Part shown: piece by piece, positions 8,788-17,808 of the stretch
How the letters are laid out: the number at the start of each line of letters is the position of its first letter
How positions within the stretch are numbered: position 1 is the stretch's first letter
Assembly (NCBI RefSeq): GCF_000952155.1
Contig: NZ_JYON01000020.1
Coordinates: 1-64,000 of the forward strand
Direction: 5' to 3'
DNA: 64,000 nucleotides
Origin: Aliterella atlantica CENA595
GTDB lineage: Bacteria; Cyanobacteriota; Cyanobacteriia; Cyanobacteriales; Chroococcidiopsidaceae
Notes under the pieces: generated by a model
Databases searched by the model: none
What the model was told of the DNA's origin: nothing
Seen by the model: the letters and a program-made list of their open reading frames with translations, nothing else
Made by a program: the position numbers and the translations under genes

Positions 8788-9867
8788 ATGGGACGCAAAC
8801 GTATTGGCATCCTCACTAGCGGGGGAGATTGCGCTGGCTTGAATGCGGCAATTCGCGCCGTTGTATATCGGGCAATGGGAACTTACGGCTGGGAAGTGCT
8901 GGGGATTCGTCAAGCAACGCTAGGTTTACTGGCAAATCCGCCGCAAGTTATGCCTTTAGAAATTGAAAAAGTAGATGCTTTACTTACAGCAGGCGGCACG
9001 ATGTTAGGCACTACAAATAAAGGCGATCCGTTTGCTTATCCTATGCCAGATGGTAGTTTATGCGATCGCTCAGAAGAAATTATCTCTAACTACCACCAAT
9101 TGGGCTTGGATGCTTTAATTGGCATTGGCGGCGATGGTAGTGCGGCAATTTTGCGCCGTTTGGCGCAGCAAGGCAATATTAATCTAGTTGCGATTCCCAA
9201 AACTATTGATAACGATGTCGGCGTTACCGAACATTCTATTGGCTTTGATACAGCAGTAAATACAGCAACAGAAGCTTTGGATCGGTTGCACTTTACCGCA
9301 GCATCTCACAGTCGGGTAATTATTCTAGAAGTAATGGGGCGCGATGCGGGGCATATTGCCATTAGTGCCGGAATTGCTGGCGGCGCGGATATTATTTTGA
9401 TCCCAGAAATTACTTATACTATTGACCAAGTTTGTCACAAAATCAAAGAACGTCAAGAACAAGGAAAAAATTATTGTTTGGCGATCGTCTCGGAAGCTGT
9501 ACGCACTGAAGATGGCGAATCGGTGATGAATACCAATCGCTTAGGTCAATCTCGGTATGGCGGTATCGGTCAATACTTAGCTGATGAAATATGTCACCGT
9601 AGCGGTGCAGAAACGCGTGTAACGGTACTAGGACACATTCAACGCGGGGGGACCCCCTCGCCATTAGAACGGGTCACTGCGGCTGCTTTTGGGGTAGCTG
9701 CTGTCGATTTGATTGCCGAGGAGAAATACGATCGCATGGTAACTTGGCAAAATCGTCAGGTTGTTAGCGTACCTATAAGCGATGCGATCGCTCAATATCG
9801 TGCTGTCGATCCTGATGGTACTTTGGTGAGAACTGCGCGTGGTTTAGGAATTTGCTTGGGGGATTAA
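8788..9867 (+). CDS. pfkA: 6-phosphofructokinase (group with Gly117/Lys138)
   Basis: Catalyses phosphorylation of fructose 6-phosphate to the 1,6-bisphosphate in glycolysis. The N-terminal GILTSGGDCAGLNAAIR, the GIGGDGS loop (Gly117, position 104 in E. coli PfkA), PKTIDND with catalytic Asp, and MGRDAGHIA are all present. Gly at position 104 points to ATP as donor, but Lys138 in PKTIDND replaces the Gly of classic ATP enzymes. This combination marks the mixed-substrate long-chain family, related by descent to PPi-dependent forms. At 359 residues it is longer than E. coli PfkA. It stands alone, divergent from era. Donor use and allostery need assay. Confidence 0.93.
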   Translation: MGRKRIGILTSGGDCAGLNAAIRAVVYRAMGTYGWEVLGIRQATLGLLANPPQVMPLEIEKVDALLTAGGTMLGTTNKGDPFAYPMPDGSLCDRSEEIISNYHQLGLDALIGIGGDGSAAILRRLAQQGNINLVAIPKTIDNDVGVTEHSIGFDTAVNTATEALDRLHFTAASHSRVIILEVMGRDAGHIAISAGIAGGADIILIPEITYTIDQVCHKIKERQEQGKNYCLAIVSEAVRTEDGESVMNTNRLGQSRYGGIGQYLADEICHRSGAETRVTVLGHIQRGGTPSPLERVTAAAFGVAAVDLIAEEKYDRMVTWQNRQVVSVPISDAIAQYRAVDPDGTLVRTARGLGICLGD

Positions 9868-9897
9868 TATAGATAAGGGCGATTAATTTAAATGGAG

Positions 9898-9912
9898 GCG
9901 GTTGGAAACCGC
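9898..9912. repeat. short hairpin GCGGTT-GGA-AACCGC
   Basis: A perfect six-pair stem with a three-base loop lies 30 bases after pfkA and 50 bases before the TPR-CHAT gene. The GGCGGTTGGAAACCGCGTC context is the form of a dispersed cyanobacterial palindrome. No T-run follows, so it is not called a terminator. Confidence 0.55.
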
Positions 9913-9962
9913 GTCTAGACAAACAAAACGCGGATGGTGCGCGGGTTAGTAATTCATAAATT

Positions 9963-12900
9963 ATGCAAGTTAAAAGAATTAGCTTAGTTGCGATCGCCTC
10001 TATCATTACTAGCTTTTCATCGCCTTTAGTTCCGGTATTAGTCGCAACGTCGCAGGTACAAACAGATATCCGCAGCCAAGCCCAACGTCTATTAGGGCAA
10101 AGCCAGCAGCAACTAGATCGCCGTCAGTATCAAGCGGCTTTGCAGACGGCTTTGCAAGCTCTACAGCTTTACCGACAGCTAAAAGATCGCCAAGGCGAAG
10201 GAAAAGTTCTCAATAATATTAGTGCTGCTTACCGAGGGCTAGAGAACCATACTCAGGCGATCGCTTTTGCCCAGCAAGCTTTAGCAATATCGCTTAAAAT
10301 TGGCGATCGTCACGCACAAAGCAGCGCTCTAAATAACTTGGGTATATCTTACACTGCTCTAAAAAATTATCCTCAAGCAACTACCTACTTAGAGCAAAGT
10401 TTAACTATTGCTAAACAAATTTCTGCCCGCGATCTTCAAGCGAGAGTTTTAAATAATTTAGGTAGTCTCAAAAATACCCAGCAAGACTACAACACAGCAA
10501 TTAGTTACTACGAGCGGAGTTTAACAGTTGCTAGAAGCATCAAAGAGCGACGGGGAGAAGCGAGGGCGTTGGGTAGTTTGGGAGTTGCTTATTACTATAA
10601 TGGTGACTTCCCACGCGCCATTAGCTACTACGAGCAGTCAATCAAGTTATTGCGTCAGCTTCAAGATAAAGAAGGTGAAGCGGCAATTACAGCAGCTATC
10701 GGGTTTGCTTACTACGGCATAGGAGATTTCCCGCGCGCGATCGCCTCTTACGAGCAAAGTTTAGCAGCTAACCGCGCTCTTGGGGATAAGAAACAGCAAT
10801 ATGCAGTTTTATCAGGTTTAGGGGTAGCTTATGATGCGATTGGAAATTACGATCGCGCGATCGCTTCCCATGAAGAAGCTTTAAAACTTGCCACCCAGCT
10901 TAGAGATCCTCAAGGTATCAAAGATACTTTAGGTAATTTAGGTTCTGCTTATTTAAATAGCGGTAACTACACTAAAGCAATTGAGTACAGCCAGCAAAGT
11001 TTAATTGTTGCTAAAGCTCTCAAAGACAGTTCTAGTCAAGCAAATGCTTTGGCTAATTTAAGTACAGCTTATACTGCTTTAGCCGATTACACCAAAGCTC
11101 TTGATTACATTGGGCAAAGTTTGCAACTTGCTCGTGCTAATAAAGATCGCTCTATTGAAGCGAATGTGTTGAGTAATTTAGCTAACATTTATCACTCTAT
11201 AGGCGATAGTAAAAAATCGCTAGTATATGCCCAGCAAAGTTTGCAACTTGCTCGTCAAATTAAAAATCGAGCCGCAGAAGGTAGAGCTTTAATTAATATA
11301 GGCGGTATATACAATGCTTTAGGCAATTATGCTCAAGGGTTGAACTACTCTAAACAAAGTTTAGCAATCGGCAAACAACTTAAAGAGCCTCGAATTCAAC
11401 AGACAAGTTTAAATAATTTGGCTGCTACATACCTAGGTTTAGGTAAGTTCGCTGAGGTAATTGATTACTCGCAGCAAAGTTTAGTTATTGCTCAAAAAAT
11501 CAAAGATCCGCAAGCTCAAGCAACAGCTTTAGTAAACTTGAGTAGCGCTTATTTATTTGCAGGCGATTACAACAAAGCAATAACTTACAGCAGTCAAAGT
11601 TTAGCAATTGCCAATAAGATTAAAGCTCGTCGCGTAGCTGCCTCAGCTTTGGCTAATTTAGGTAGTGCTTACATCCAAAACGGTAAATATCAAGAAGGGC
11701 TGCAATATTCTACGCAAAGTTTAGCTCTAGCAAGAAGCATTAAAAATCCTCAAGTAGAGCAGTATTCTTTAGCTAATTTAGGCATTGCTTACTTATTTTT
11801 GGGTAAATACAATGAAGCGATAAGTTACTCCCAGCAGAGTTTGAAACTTGCAAGAGCAACTAAAGATCGCCGAGTAGAAGGAGTCGCTTTAGGCAATTTA
11901 GGACTAGCATTCTTATCTTTAGAAGACTATTCCAAAGCTATTAACTATCAGCAGCAACGGTTAATAGTTGCTCGTGCGATCGAAGATCGTCAAGGAGAAG
12001 GGCAAGCATTAGGAAATTTGGGTATTGCTTATTTGGATTTAGCAGAGTATGACAAAGTAATTGACTATAGTTTGCAAAGTATAAAAATTACTCGCGAACT
12101 CAAAGATCCTCTTGGCGAAGGTAGTTCGCTGGCAAATTTGGGTACAGCATACTTTTTCTTAGAAAAATATCCACAAGCAAGGAAGTATTCAGAGGCAGGT
12201 TTAGCGATCGCCAAAACCATCAAAAATCCCCGCATTGAAGGCATTGCCCTCAATAATATAGGTGCTATTTTTTACAAACAGGGCAAACTAGCAGAGGCAG
12301 AAAAAAACTACCGTCAGGCGATCGCAGTGCGGGAAAACCTGCGGGCAGGATTAGACGATGATGCTAATAGAATTGCTTTATTTGAAACTCAACTCAAGAG
12401 CTATCGACGATTACAACGAGTATTGATTGCTCAAAATCAACCAAATGCAGCTTTAGAAATTGCTGAGAGAGGGCGCAGTCGGGCGTTCGTAGATTTATTA
12501 GCTAGACGCTTGTCGCCTCAAAAAGCAGAGCAATATCAAGCACCTCCACCTACAGTAGCTCAAATTCAACAAATTGCGCGATCGCAACAAGCTACTTTAG
12601 TTGAATACTCAATTATTTTAGATGATTTCCCAATTGACGGTAAACTCCAAACAAGAGAATCAGAGTTATATATTTGGGTAATTAAGCCTACAGGGGAAAT
12701 CGTCTTTCACAGTGTCAATTTAAAACCTTTATGGCAAAAGCAAAATACTAATTTAACAGGTTTAGTTGCAAATAGCCGTCAAGCTATACCTTCTAGGAGT
12801 CGTGCTAGCTTGCAGCAACTCTATCAATTACTAATTCAGCCTGTCGCTGATGTTCTTCCCAAAAAAGCAACTGAGCGCGTTATATTCATTCCCCAACAAG

Positions 12901-13658
12901 CTTTATTTCTCGTACCTTTTCCAGCACTGCAAGCACCAGATGGCACGTATTTAATTGAAAAGCATACTATTTTGACTTCTCCCTCAATCCAAGTTTTAGA
13001 CTTGACGCGCCAGAAACTCCAAAGAGTCAAACAAGTAGGATTAAAAAATTCAGTAGTAGTAGGAAATCCTACTATGACTAGAGTTTCGCCAGCAATTGGT
13101 TTGCCACCAGAGCCATTACCTAGCTTACCAGGAGCCGAGAAAGAAGCAAAAGCGATCGCGCCTTTACTCCGCACTCAAGCAATTACCGGAAATCAAGCAA
13201 CTAAAGCTGCAATTATGCAAAAGTTGCCTACAGCTAAATATATTCACTTAGCAACTCACGGGTTAGCTGATGATATTCAAGGTTTAGGTAGTTGGATAGC
13301 GCTTGCGCCTGCTGGTAAAGATAATGGATTGTTGACAGCAGAAGAAATTATCAATTTACAACTCAACGCAGAATTAGTAGTCATGAGCGCTTGCGAAACC
13401 GGAAGAGGAAAAATTACAGGCGATGGTGTAATTGGGTTATCTCGCTCTTGGATTAGTGCAGGAGTACCAACAGTAGTAGTATCTTTGTGGTTTGTACCCG
13501 ATGCGCCTACTCAAGTTTTGATGACTAAGTTTTATCAAAATATGCAGCGCAATCCAGATAAAGCGCAGGCTTTACGCAGTGCTATGTTGGAGACGATGAA
13601 ACAAAATCCCAATCCTAGAGATTGGGCGGCGTTTACGATTATTGGCGAAGCGTTGTAG
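9963..13658 (+). CDS. TPR-CHAT caspase-like protein, exported
   Basis: A 1231-residue protein. Residues 1-33 look like a signal peptide ending VLVATSQVQ. One partial TPR follows, then 18 consecutive repeats of exactly 40 residues from residue 76 to about 795, each with an LxNLGxAY...Y..AI.Y..QSL.IA core. A linker including the EIAERGRSRAFVDLLARR segment leads to a C-terminal CHAT peptidase domain with His1099 (HLATHG) and Cys1144 (SACETG), so the catalytic dyad is intact. TPR-CHAT proteins are numerous in cyanobacteria; most have no known substrate, though relatives such as Csx29 are proteases gated by partner binding. No CRISPR or gasdermin-like gene is adjacent. The uniform repeat length suggests expansion by duplication. 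Confidence 0.92.
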   Translation: MQVKRISLVAIASIITSFSSPLVPVLVATSQVQTDIRSQAQRLLGQSQQQLDRRQYQAALQTALQALQLYRQLKDRQGEGKVLNNISAAYRGLENHTQAIAFAQQALAISLKIGDRHAQSSALNNLGISYTALKNYPQATTYLEQSLTIAKQISARDLQARVLNNLGSLKNTQQDYNTAISYYERSLTVARSIKERRGEARALGSLGVAYYYNGDFPRAISYYEQSIKLLRQLQDKEGEAAITAAIGFAYYGIGDFPRAIASYEQSLAANRALGDKKQQYAVLSGLGVAYDAIGNYDRAIASHEEALKLATQLRDPQGIKDTLGNLGSAYLNSGNYTKAIEYSQQSLIVAKALKDSSSQANALANLSTAYTALADYTKALDYIGQSLQLARANKDRSIEANVLSNLANIYHSIGDSKKSLVYAQQSLQLARQIKNRAAEGRALINIGGIYNALGNYAQGLNYSKQSLAIGKQLKEPRIQQTSLNNLAATYLGLGKFAEVIDYSQQSLVIAQKIKDPQAQATALVNLSSAYLFAGDYNKAITYSSQSLAIANKIKARRVAASALANLGSAYIQNGKYQEGLQYSTQSLALARSIKNPQVEQYSLANLGIAYLFLGKYNEAISYSQQSLKLARATKDRRVEGVALGNLGLAFLSLEDYSKAINYQQQRLIVARAIEDRQGEGQALGNLGIAYLDLAEYDKVIDYSLQSIKITRELKDPLGEGSSLANLGTAYFFLEKYPQARKYSEAGLAIAKTIKNPRIEGIALNNIGAIFYKQGKLAEAEKNYRQAIAVRENLRAGLDDDANRIALFETQLKSYRRLQRVLIAQNQPNAALEIAERGRSRAFVDLLARRLSPQKAEQYQAPPPTVAQIQQIARSQQATLVEYSIILDDFPIDGKLQTRESELYIWVIKPTGEIVFHSVNLKPLWQKQNTNLTGLVANSRQAIPSRSRASLQQLYQLLIQPVADVLPKKATERVIFIPQQALFLVPFPALQAPDGTYLIEKHTILTSPSIQVLDLTRQKLQRVKQVGLKNSVVVGNPTMTRVSPAIGLPPEPLPSLPGAEKEAKAIAPLLRTQAITGNQATKAAIMQKLPTAKYIHLATHGLADDIQGLGSWIALAPAGKDNGLLTAEEIINLQLNAELVVMSACETGRGKITGDGVIGLSRSWISAGVPTVVVSLWFVPDAPTQVLMTKFYQNMQRNPDKAQALRSAMLETMKQNPNPRDWAAFTIIGEAL

Positions 13659-13723
13659 GGAATGAGAGACAAGGAGTACAGAAGAGAAGTTCAAAAGAAT
13701 TATCTCCCCCTGCTTCCCATCTC

Positions 13724-14362
13724 CTACGTTCCTGGTAACGATCGCAATCTTTCGCTCAGATGGGTGCGATCGCTTAAACTATGTACTAAAGGACCGTGTG
13801 CGCCAAATTCTACTTTACTTACCGATCCTACCGGACATCCTAAGCGAAACCGAAATCGCCCAACATCGATACCGAGTAAGCTGCACAACATAATCCGAAT
13901 AGTTGCTTTGTGGGAAACAATCAAAATGTTACCGCTACTATAACGCTGCTTAATTTCCTCAATTACGAGTAAAGCACGACTTGCGATCGCAACTGCTAAT
14001 TCTCCCCCAGTAGGCGGATACCATGCCGGATCTGCTGTCCAACGAATGTAGTCATCGTGATATTCTTGAGAAACAGTTGCTACTGTTTGCCCTTCCCACT
14101 TGCCGTAATTAATTTCCTTTAAACCATCGCGCAATTCTAACTCTATACCTACTTTTTGCGCTAAAGGAGTAGCTGTGGCGATCGTTCTTTGCATCGGACT
14201 TGCATAAATGGCACTCCAATCTACAGAATGGTAAGCATCTGCAAAAGCTTGTGCCATTTCTAATCCATCTGGAGTTAATTGCGGATCGATAGAGCCACAA
14301 AAAGCATTATCGCGACTGCATTCTGTTTGTCCGTGACGGAGTAAATAAAGCGTTAAAGCCAT
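13724..14362 (-). CDS. histidine phosphatase family protein
   Basis: A 212-residue member of the phosphoglycerate mutase-like histidine phosphatase superfamily. The phosphohistidine motif LRHGQTE is near residue 8, followed by the ASPMQRTIATA segment, the acid-donor region GLKEINYGKWEG and the second catalytic histidine in LIVSHKATIR. The ATG at 14362 gives the usual family start just before YLLRHG; an upstream in-frame start only adds unrelated residues that overlap the next gene. Substrate is not predictable; cofactor-dependent mutase, sugar phosphatase and alpha-ribazole phosphatase are all in the family. It is probably co-transcribed with the small gene at 14379-14630, 16 bases upstream. 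Confidence 0.88.
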   Translation of the reverse strand: MALTLYLLRHGQTECSRDNAFCGSIDPQLTPDGLEMAQAFADAYHSVDWSAIYASPMQRTIATATPLAQKVGIELELRDGLKEINYGKWEGQTVATVSQEYHDDYIRWTADPAWYPPTGGELAVAIASRALLVIEEIKQRYSSGNILIVSHKATIRIMLCSLLGIDVGRFRFRLGCPVGSVSKVEFGAHGPLVHSLSDRTHLSERLRSLPGT

Positions 14363-14378
14363 AAAAAGCTGATAGTTT

Positions 14379-14630
14379 CTACCATTGCAAGTAAGCTGCT
14401 TCAATTCCTTGCTCGCGCCGAATCTTACCATCTTTTTCAAACCAAGCTACTATCTGCTGCGTTTCCAAATCTTCTATAGCCACGCCGTACTCTTGAGCAA
14501 TATGTTTCAATAACTTCAAAGATGAAATAGTCAGTCTAGTTAAAAACTTTTCATTAGCTGCAAGTAAAGCTGCATCTACCTTAGCGGATTCTTCCAAAGT
14601 TAAAAATTGCGTTGATGGCTGTGCGTTCAT
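14379..14630 (-). CDS. conserved hypothetical protein, 83 aa
   Basis: A small helical, acidic protein that I cannot assign. The start at 14630 (MNAQPST) is preferred to an extension to 14678. It contains an LTLEESAKVDAALLAANEKFLTRLT helix and ends in an aromatic tail. It lies 16 bases upstream of the histidine phosphatase on the same strand, so the two are likely one transcript, but nothing shows a functional link. Confidence 0.6.
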   Translation of the reverse strand: MNAQPSTQFLTLEESAKVDAALLAANEKFLTRLTISSLKLLKHIAQEYGVAIEDLETQQIVAWFEKDGKIRREQGIEAAYLQW

Positions 14631-14689
14631 AAATCTACCCGTAGCATAAACAATACATTGCTTTAAACGTGCAACCAATATGGACTGTT

Positions 14690-14720
14690 ATCTGCGTTCA
14701 TCTGCGTGCATCTGCGTTCA
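14690..14720. repeat. tandem repeat ATCTGCGTTC/ATCTGCGTGC
   Basis: About three copies of the reverse complement of the GAACGCAGAT unit found at 7605-7634, one with a T-to-G change. It lies between sufR and the 83-aa gene. Confidence 0.8.
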
Positions 14721-14730
14721 ACTTAGTTTT

Positions 14731-15378
14731 CTATCGCTCTTCTACCAAATAGCCGCAACGCTGTTCGCCATTAATAATCCAATGGGTGCGCTCTACAATA
14801 CAATCTGGTAATACTTGAGCAAACATTTCTAATTCGTGTCCGCAAATACTGGGGAAGGATTCAGCAACATTAGAAATAGCGCACTTATGCTCTGTCATAA
14901 TAAAACGCCGATCGCTCTCTAGCGAATGACATTCTGCCATAAACCCTTCAGCTTTTCTTAGTTCCACAAGTTTTGTTACTCGCTCCTGCAAACTTCCATC
15001 TCCCAATGCTTCCCGATAGGCGATCGCTTTACGTTCCCACTGTTTGCCTAAAATATGGCTTACTTGGTCAGGTCCTACGGTTTCTGCTAAGGTATCGAGT
15101 AAAGAGACGGCAAATGTACTGTAGTTGATGCTGCTAGCTGGACTTACGCGATCGCTCCCTTTGCTGCTAAGTTGATATACGTGCTGCGGACGACCCATTT
15201 CTTGAGCCACTGCGCTGTAGAATATTAGTTCTTGGACTTCTAAATCTTTTAAATGACGGCGCACTGCTTGCTGACTTATTTCTAACTGCGTTGCCAATTC
15301 CTGGGCTGTTGCTGAATCATGCTGCCACAGATATTGCAAAATATCCTGTTTTGTTGAGGGCTGCTGTGCGATCGCCAT
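14731..15378 (-). CDS. sufR: SufR, iron-sulfur cluster-sensing repressor of suf
   Basis: A 215-residue winged-helix repressor that binds a 4Fe-4S cluster and represses the suf operon when clusters are plentiful. The N-terminal HTH reads SATAQELATQLEISQQAVRRHLKDLE. The C-terminus has four cysteines spaced exactly C-x12-C-x13-C-x14-C (KC...ICGHE...DCIVE...RCGYL), the signature reported for cyanobacterial SufR. It is divergent from sufBCDS, and two CAAC-N6-GTTG operators lie between them at 15406-15419 and 15451-15464, consistent with control of both arms. Position, motif and operators all agree, so the call is firm. Confidence 0.97.
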   Translation of the reverse strand: MAIAQQPSTKQDILQYLWQHDSATAQELATQLEISQQAVRRHLKDLEVQELIFYSAVAQEMGRPQHVYQLSSKGSDRVSPASSINYSTFAVSLLDTLAETVGPDQVSHILGKQWERKAIAYREALGDGSLQERVTKLVELRKAEGFMAECHSLESDRRFIMTEHKCAISNVAESFPSICGHELEMFAQVLPDCIVERTHWIINGEQRCGYLVEER

Positions 15379-15401
15379 CTTTATTCCAAAAAAATCTTAC
15401 T

Positions 15402-15429
15402 TTGACAACATACCTGTTGTTAATATACC
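15402..15429 (+). promoter_or_regulatory. candidate sufB promoter overlapping a SufR operator
   Basis: TTGACA at 15402-15407 and TATACC at 15424-15429 are separated by 16 bases and face sufB. The first SufR operator lies inside the spacer, so repressor binding would block polymerase. The -10 match is imperfect. Confidence 0.5.
15406..15419. promoter_or_regulatory. SufR operator 1 (CAAC-ATACCT-GTTG)
   Basis: A perfect CAAC-N6-GTTG inverted repeat, the published form of cyanobacterial SufR sites, 27 bases from the sufR start codon and 143 bases from sufB. Confidence 0.88.
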
Positions 15430-15450
15430 TTAAAATGAAGATAGATTAAA

Positions 15451-15464
15451 CAACTTCTTTGTTG
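15451..15464. promoter_or_regulatory. SufR operator 2 (CAAC-TTCTTT-GTTG)
   Basis: A second perfect CAAC-N6-GTTG inverted repeat, centred 45 bases from the first. That is about four helical turns, so two dimers could sit on the same face of the DNA. It lies about 98 bases before sufB. Confidence 0.88.
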
Positions 15465-15562
15465 TTTTAGTCGTACTATGGTGAAAGCTGTTTAGAGATA
15501 AGTAGCGATCGCCCGTCTGCCGAAAGAGAGATTAATCAAGAGAACGTAAGAGAACACTACTG

Positions 15563-16996
15563 ATGAGTGCTATCAAAACATTAGTTAATCAGCCCTACAA
15601 GTACGGTTTTGTCACCAATATTGAGGCAGATACAATTGCCAGGGGTTTGAATGAAGACGTAATTCGCCTGATCTCAGCCAAAAAAGAAGAACCTGAGTTC
15701 ATGCTAGAGTTTCGTCTCAAAGCTTACCGCCAGTGGCAGAAAATGACAGAACCTACTTGGCAAAATGTCAAGTACCCGACTATTGATTATCAAGATATTA
15801 TCTACTATTCTGCGCCCAAACAGAAGGCAAAGCTCAATAGCTTAGAAGAAGTAGATCCAACTTTACTAGAAACCTTTGAAAAGTTAGGCATTCCCCTATC
15901 CGAGCAAAAGCGATTATCTAACGTAGCTGTCGATGCGATTTTCGATAGCGTCTCTGTCGCTACTACATTTAAAGAGAAGCTAGCAAAAGAAGGCGTAATT
16001 TTCTGCTCGATTTCGGAAGCATTGCGCGAACATCCCGAATTGGTGCAGAAGTATTTGGGTAGTGTAGTTCCTGTTGCCGATAATTACTTTGCGGCATTAA
16101 ATAGCGCTGTATTTAGCGATGGCTCTTTTGTCTACATTCCTAAAAATACCAAATGCCCGATGGAGTTATCGACGTATTTCCGCATCAATAGCGGCGATAC
16201 TGGGCAATTCGAGCGCACGCTAATCGTTGCAGAAGAAGGTAGTTCGGTTTCCTACCTAGAAGGCTGTACCGCGCCGATGTACGACACCAACCAGTTGCAC
16301 GCCGCTGTAGTTGAATTAGTTGCCTTAGATAATGCTGAGATTAAGTATTCAACAGTGCAAAACTGGTACGCCGGAGATGAAAACGGCAAAGGCGGTATTT
16401 ACAACTTTGTAACCAAGCGCGGCTTGTGTCAGGGAGTTAATTCTAAGATTTCTTGGACTCAAGTTGAAACTGGTTCAGCAATTACTTGGAAGTATCCTAG
16501 TTGCGTATTAGTAGGCGATAACTCAGTAGGTGAGTTTTATTCAGTAGCACTGACTAATCACAAGCAGCAGGCTGATACTGGTACGAAGATGATCCACGTG
16601 GGCAAAAATACTCGCAGTACGATTATTTCTAAGGGTATTTCTGCTGGTAGTTCTGCTAATAGCTATCGCGGTTTAGTAAAGATTAATCCCAAGGCGGAAG
16701 GCGCGCGCAATTATTCTCAGTGCGATTCGATGCTGATTGGGGATAACGCTCATGCTAATACTTTCCCTTACATTCAGGTGCAAAATCCTACAGCTAAGGT
16801 TGAGCATGAAGCTTCTACCTCTAAGATTGGCGAAGATCAGTTGTTCTATTTTTCTCAGCGCGGTATTTCAGCAGAAGATGCGATTTCAATGATGATTAGC
16901 GGCTTCTGTAAGGACGTATTTAATCAGCTACCCATGGAGTTTGCGGTTGAAGCTGATAGATTACTGAGTCTGAAACTAGAAGGAAGTGTTGGATAG
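15563..16996 (+). CDS. sufB: SufB, Fe-S scaffold subunit
   Basis: A 477-residue SufB, the scaffold of the SufBC2D complex on which Fe-S clusters are built. Typical segments are the N-terminal [18 protein letters not shown], the beta-helix core with YLEGCTAP, and the conserved [21 protein letters not shown] near the C-terminus, followed by [23 protein letters not shown]. Length matches the family. It is the first gene of sufB-sufC-sufD-sufS, transcribed divergently from sufR through a region holding two SufR operators, so it should be induced on iron limitation or oxidative stress. Confidence 0.98.
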   Translation: MSAIKTLVNQPYKYGFVTNIEADTIARGLNEDVIRLISAKKEEPEFMLEFRLKAYRQWQKMTEPTWQNVKYPTIDYQDIIYYSAPKQKAKLNSLEEVDPTLLETFEKLGIPLSEQKRLSNVAVDAIFDSVSVATTFKEKLAKEGVIFCSISEALREHPELVQKYLGSVVPVADNYFAALNSAVFSDGSFVYIPKNTKCPMELSTYFRINSGDTGQFERTLIVAEEGSSVSYLEGCTAPMYDTNQLHAAVVELVALDNAEIKYSTVQNWYAGDENGKGGIYNFVTKRGLCQGVNSKISWTQVETGSAITWKYPSCVLVGDNSVGEFYSVALTNHKQQADTGTKMIHVGKNTRSTIISKGISAGSSANSYRGLVKINPKAEGARNYSQCDSMLIGDNAHANTFPYIQVQNPTAKVEHEASTSKIGEDQLFYFSQRGISAEDAISMMISGFCKDVFNQLPMEFAVEADRLLSLKLEGSVG

Positions 16997-17025
16997 AACG
17001 AACCGCAGGAGAAGGAGGAAGCAAG

Positions 17026-17808
17026 ATGATTGGGGAAAATAGTCGGGTTGTGCTGTCAGTTAAAGATTTGACGGCGGAAGTGGATGGAAGTCCAATTCTT
17101 AAGGGTGTAAATTTAGAGGTTCGCTCTGGGGAAATTCATGCGATTATGGGTCCTAATGGCTCTGGTAAAAGTACGTTTTCTAAGGTATTAGCTGGGCATC
17201 CTGCTTATGAGGTGACTGGCGGTGAGGTACTTTTTGAGGGCGAAAATTTGCTAGAAATGGAACCAGAGGAAAGAGCTAGGGCTGGCGTGTTTTTAGCCTT
17301 CCAGTATCCTTTGGAAATTCCAGGGGTGAGTAATTTGGATTTTTTACGGGTGGCTTATAATTCCCGCCGTAAAGAACAGGGGTTGGAGGAGTTGGATTCG
17401 TTCGATTTTGACGACTTGATTCAAGAAAAGTTGGATGTGGTGAAGATGAATCCTGCTTTTCTGAGTCGTAGCGTGAATGAAGGATTCTCTGGTGGCGAGA
17501 AGAAGCGCAATGAGATTTTGCAAATGGCGATTTTAGAGCCGAAAGTCGCAATCTTAGATGAGACTGATTCGGGGTTAGATATTGATGCACTGAAGATTGT
17601 TGCGGGTGGTGTTAACCAGTTGGCTAGCCCAGAAAATAGCACGATTTTGATTACTCACTACCAAAGGCTGCTAAATTATATTGTTCCCGATTACGTCCAT
17701 GTGATGGCTGAGGGCAGGATTATTAAGAGTGGTAGTAAAGAGTTGGCGCTAGAGTTAGAGTCACGCGGTTACGATTGGGTGTTAGCGCAAGCTGAGGTGG
17801 GAGTGTAA
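17026..17808 (+). CDS. sufC: SufC, Fe-S assembly ATPase
   Basis: The 260-residue ABC-type ATPase that powers SufBCD. Walker A is GPNGSGKST, the Q-loop region is [12 protein letters not shown], the signature is [11 protein letters not shown] and Walker B is [12 protein letters not shown], followed by the H-loop in [10 protein letters not shown]. Despite its ABC fold it has no membrane partner. A strong ribosome-binding site (AGGAGAAGGAGG) precedes the ATG, 29 bases after sufB. Its stop shares one base with the sufD start, so the genes are probably translationally coupled. Confidence 0.98.
   Translation: MIGENSRVVLSVKDLTAEVDGSPILKGVNLEVRSGEIHAIMGPNGSGKSTFSKVLAGHPAYEVTGGEVLFEGENLLEMEPEERARAGVFLAFQYPLEIPGVSNLDFLRVAYNSRRKEQGLEELDSFDFDDLIQEKLDVVKMNPAFLSRSVNEGFSGGEKKRNEILQMAILEPKVAILDETDSGLDIDALKIVAGGVNQLASPENSTILITHYQRLLNYIVPDYVHVMAEGRIIKSGSKELALELESRGYDWVLAQAEVGV

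Noticed and set aside
12836..13174. 112-codon minus-strand frame inside the TPR-CHAT gene
   Set aside because: Antisense shadow of a domain with conserved catalytic residues in the plus frame.
13662..13943. 93-codon plus-strand frame after the TPR-CHAT gene
   Set aside because: It lies mostly antisense to the histidine phosphatase, whose catalytic motifs are clear. No recognisable protein.
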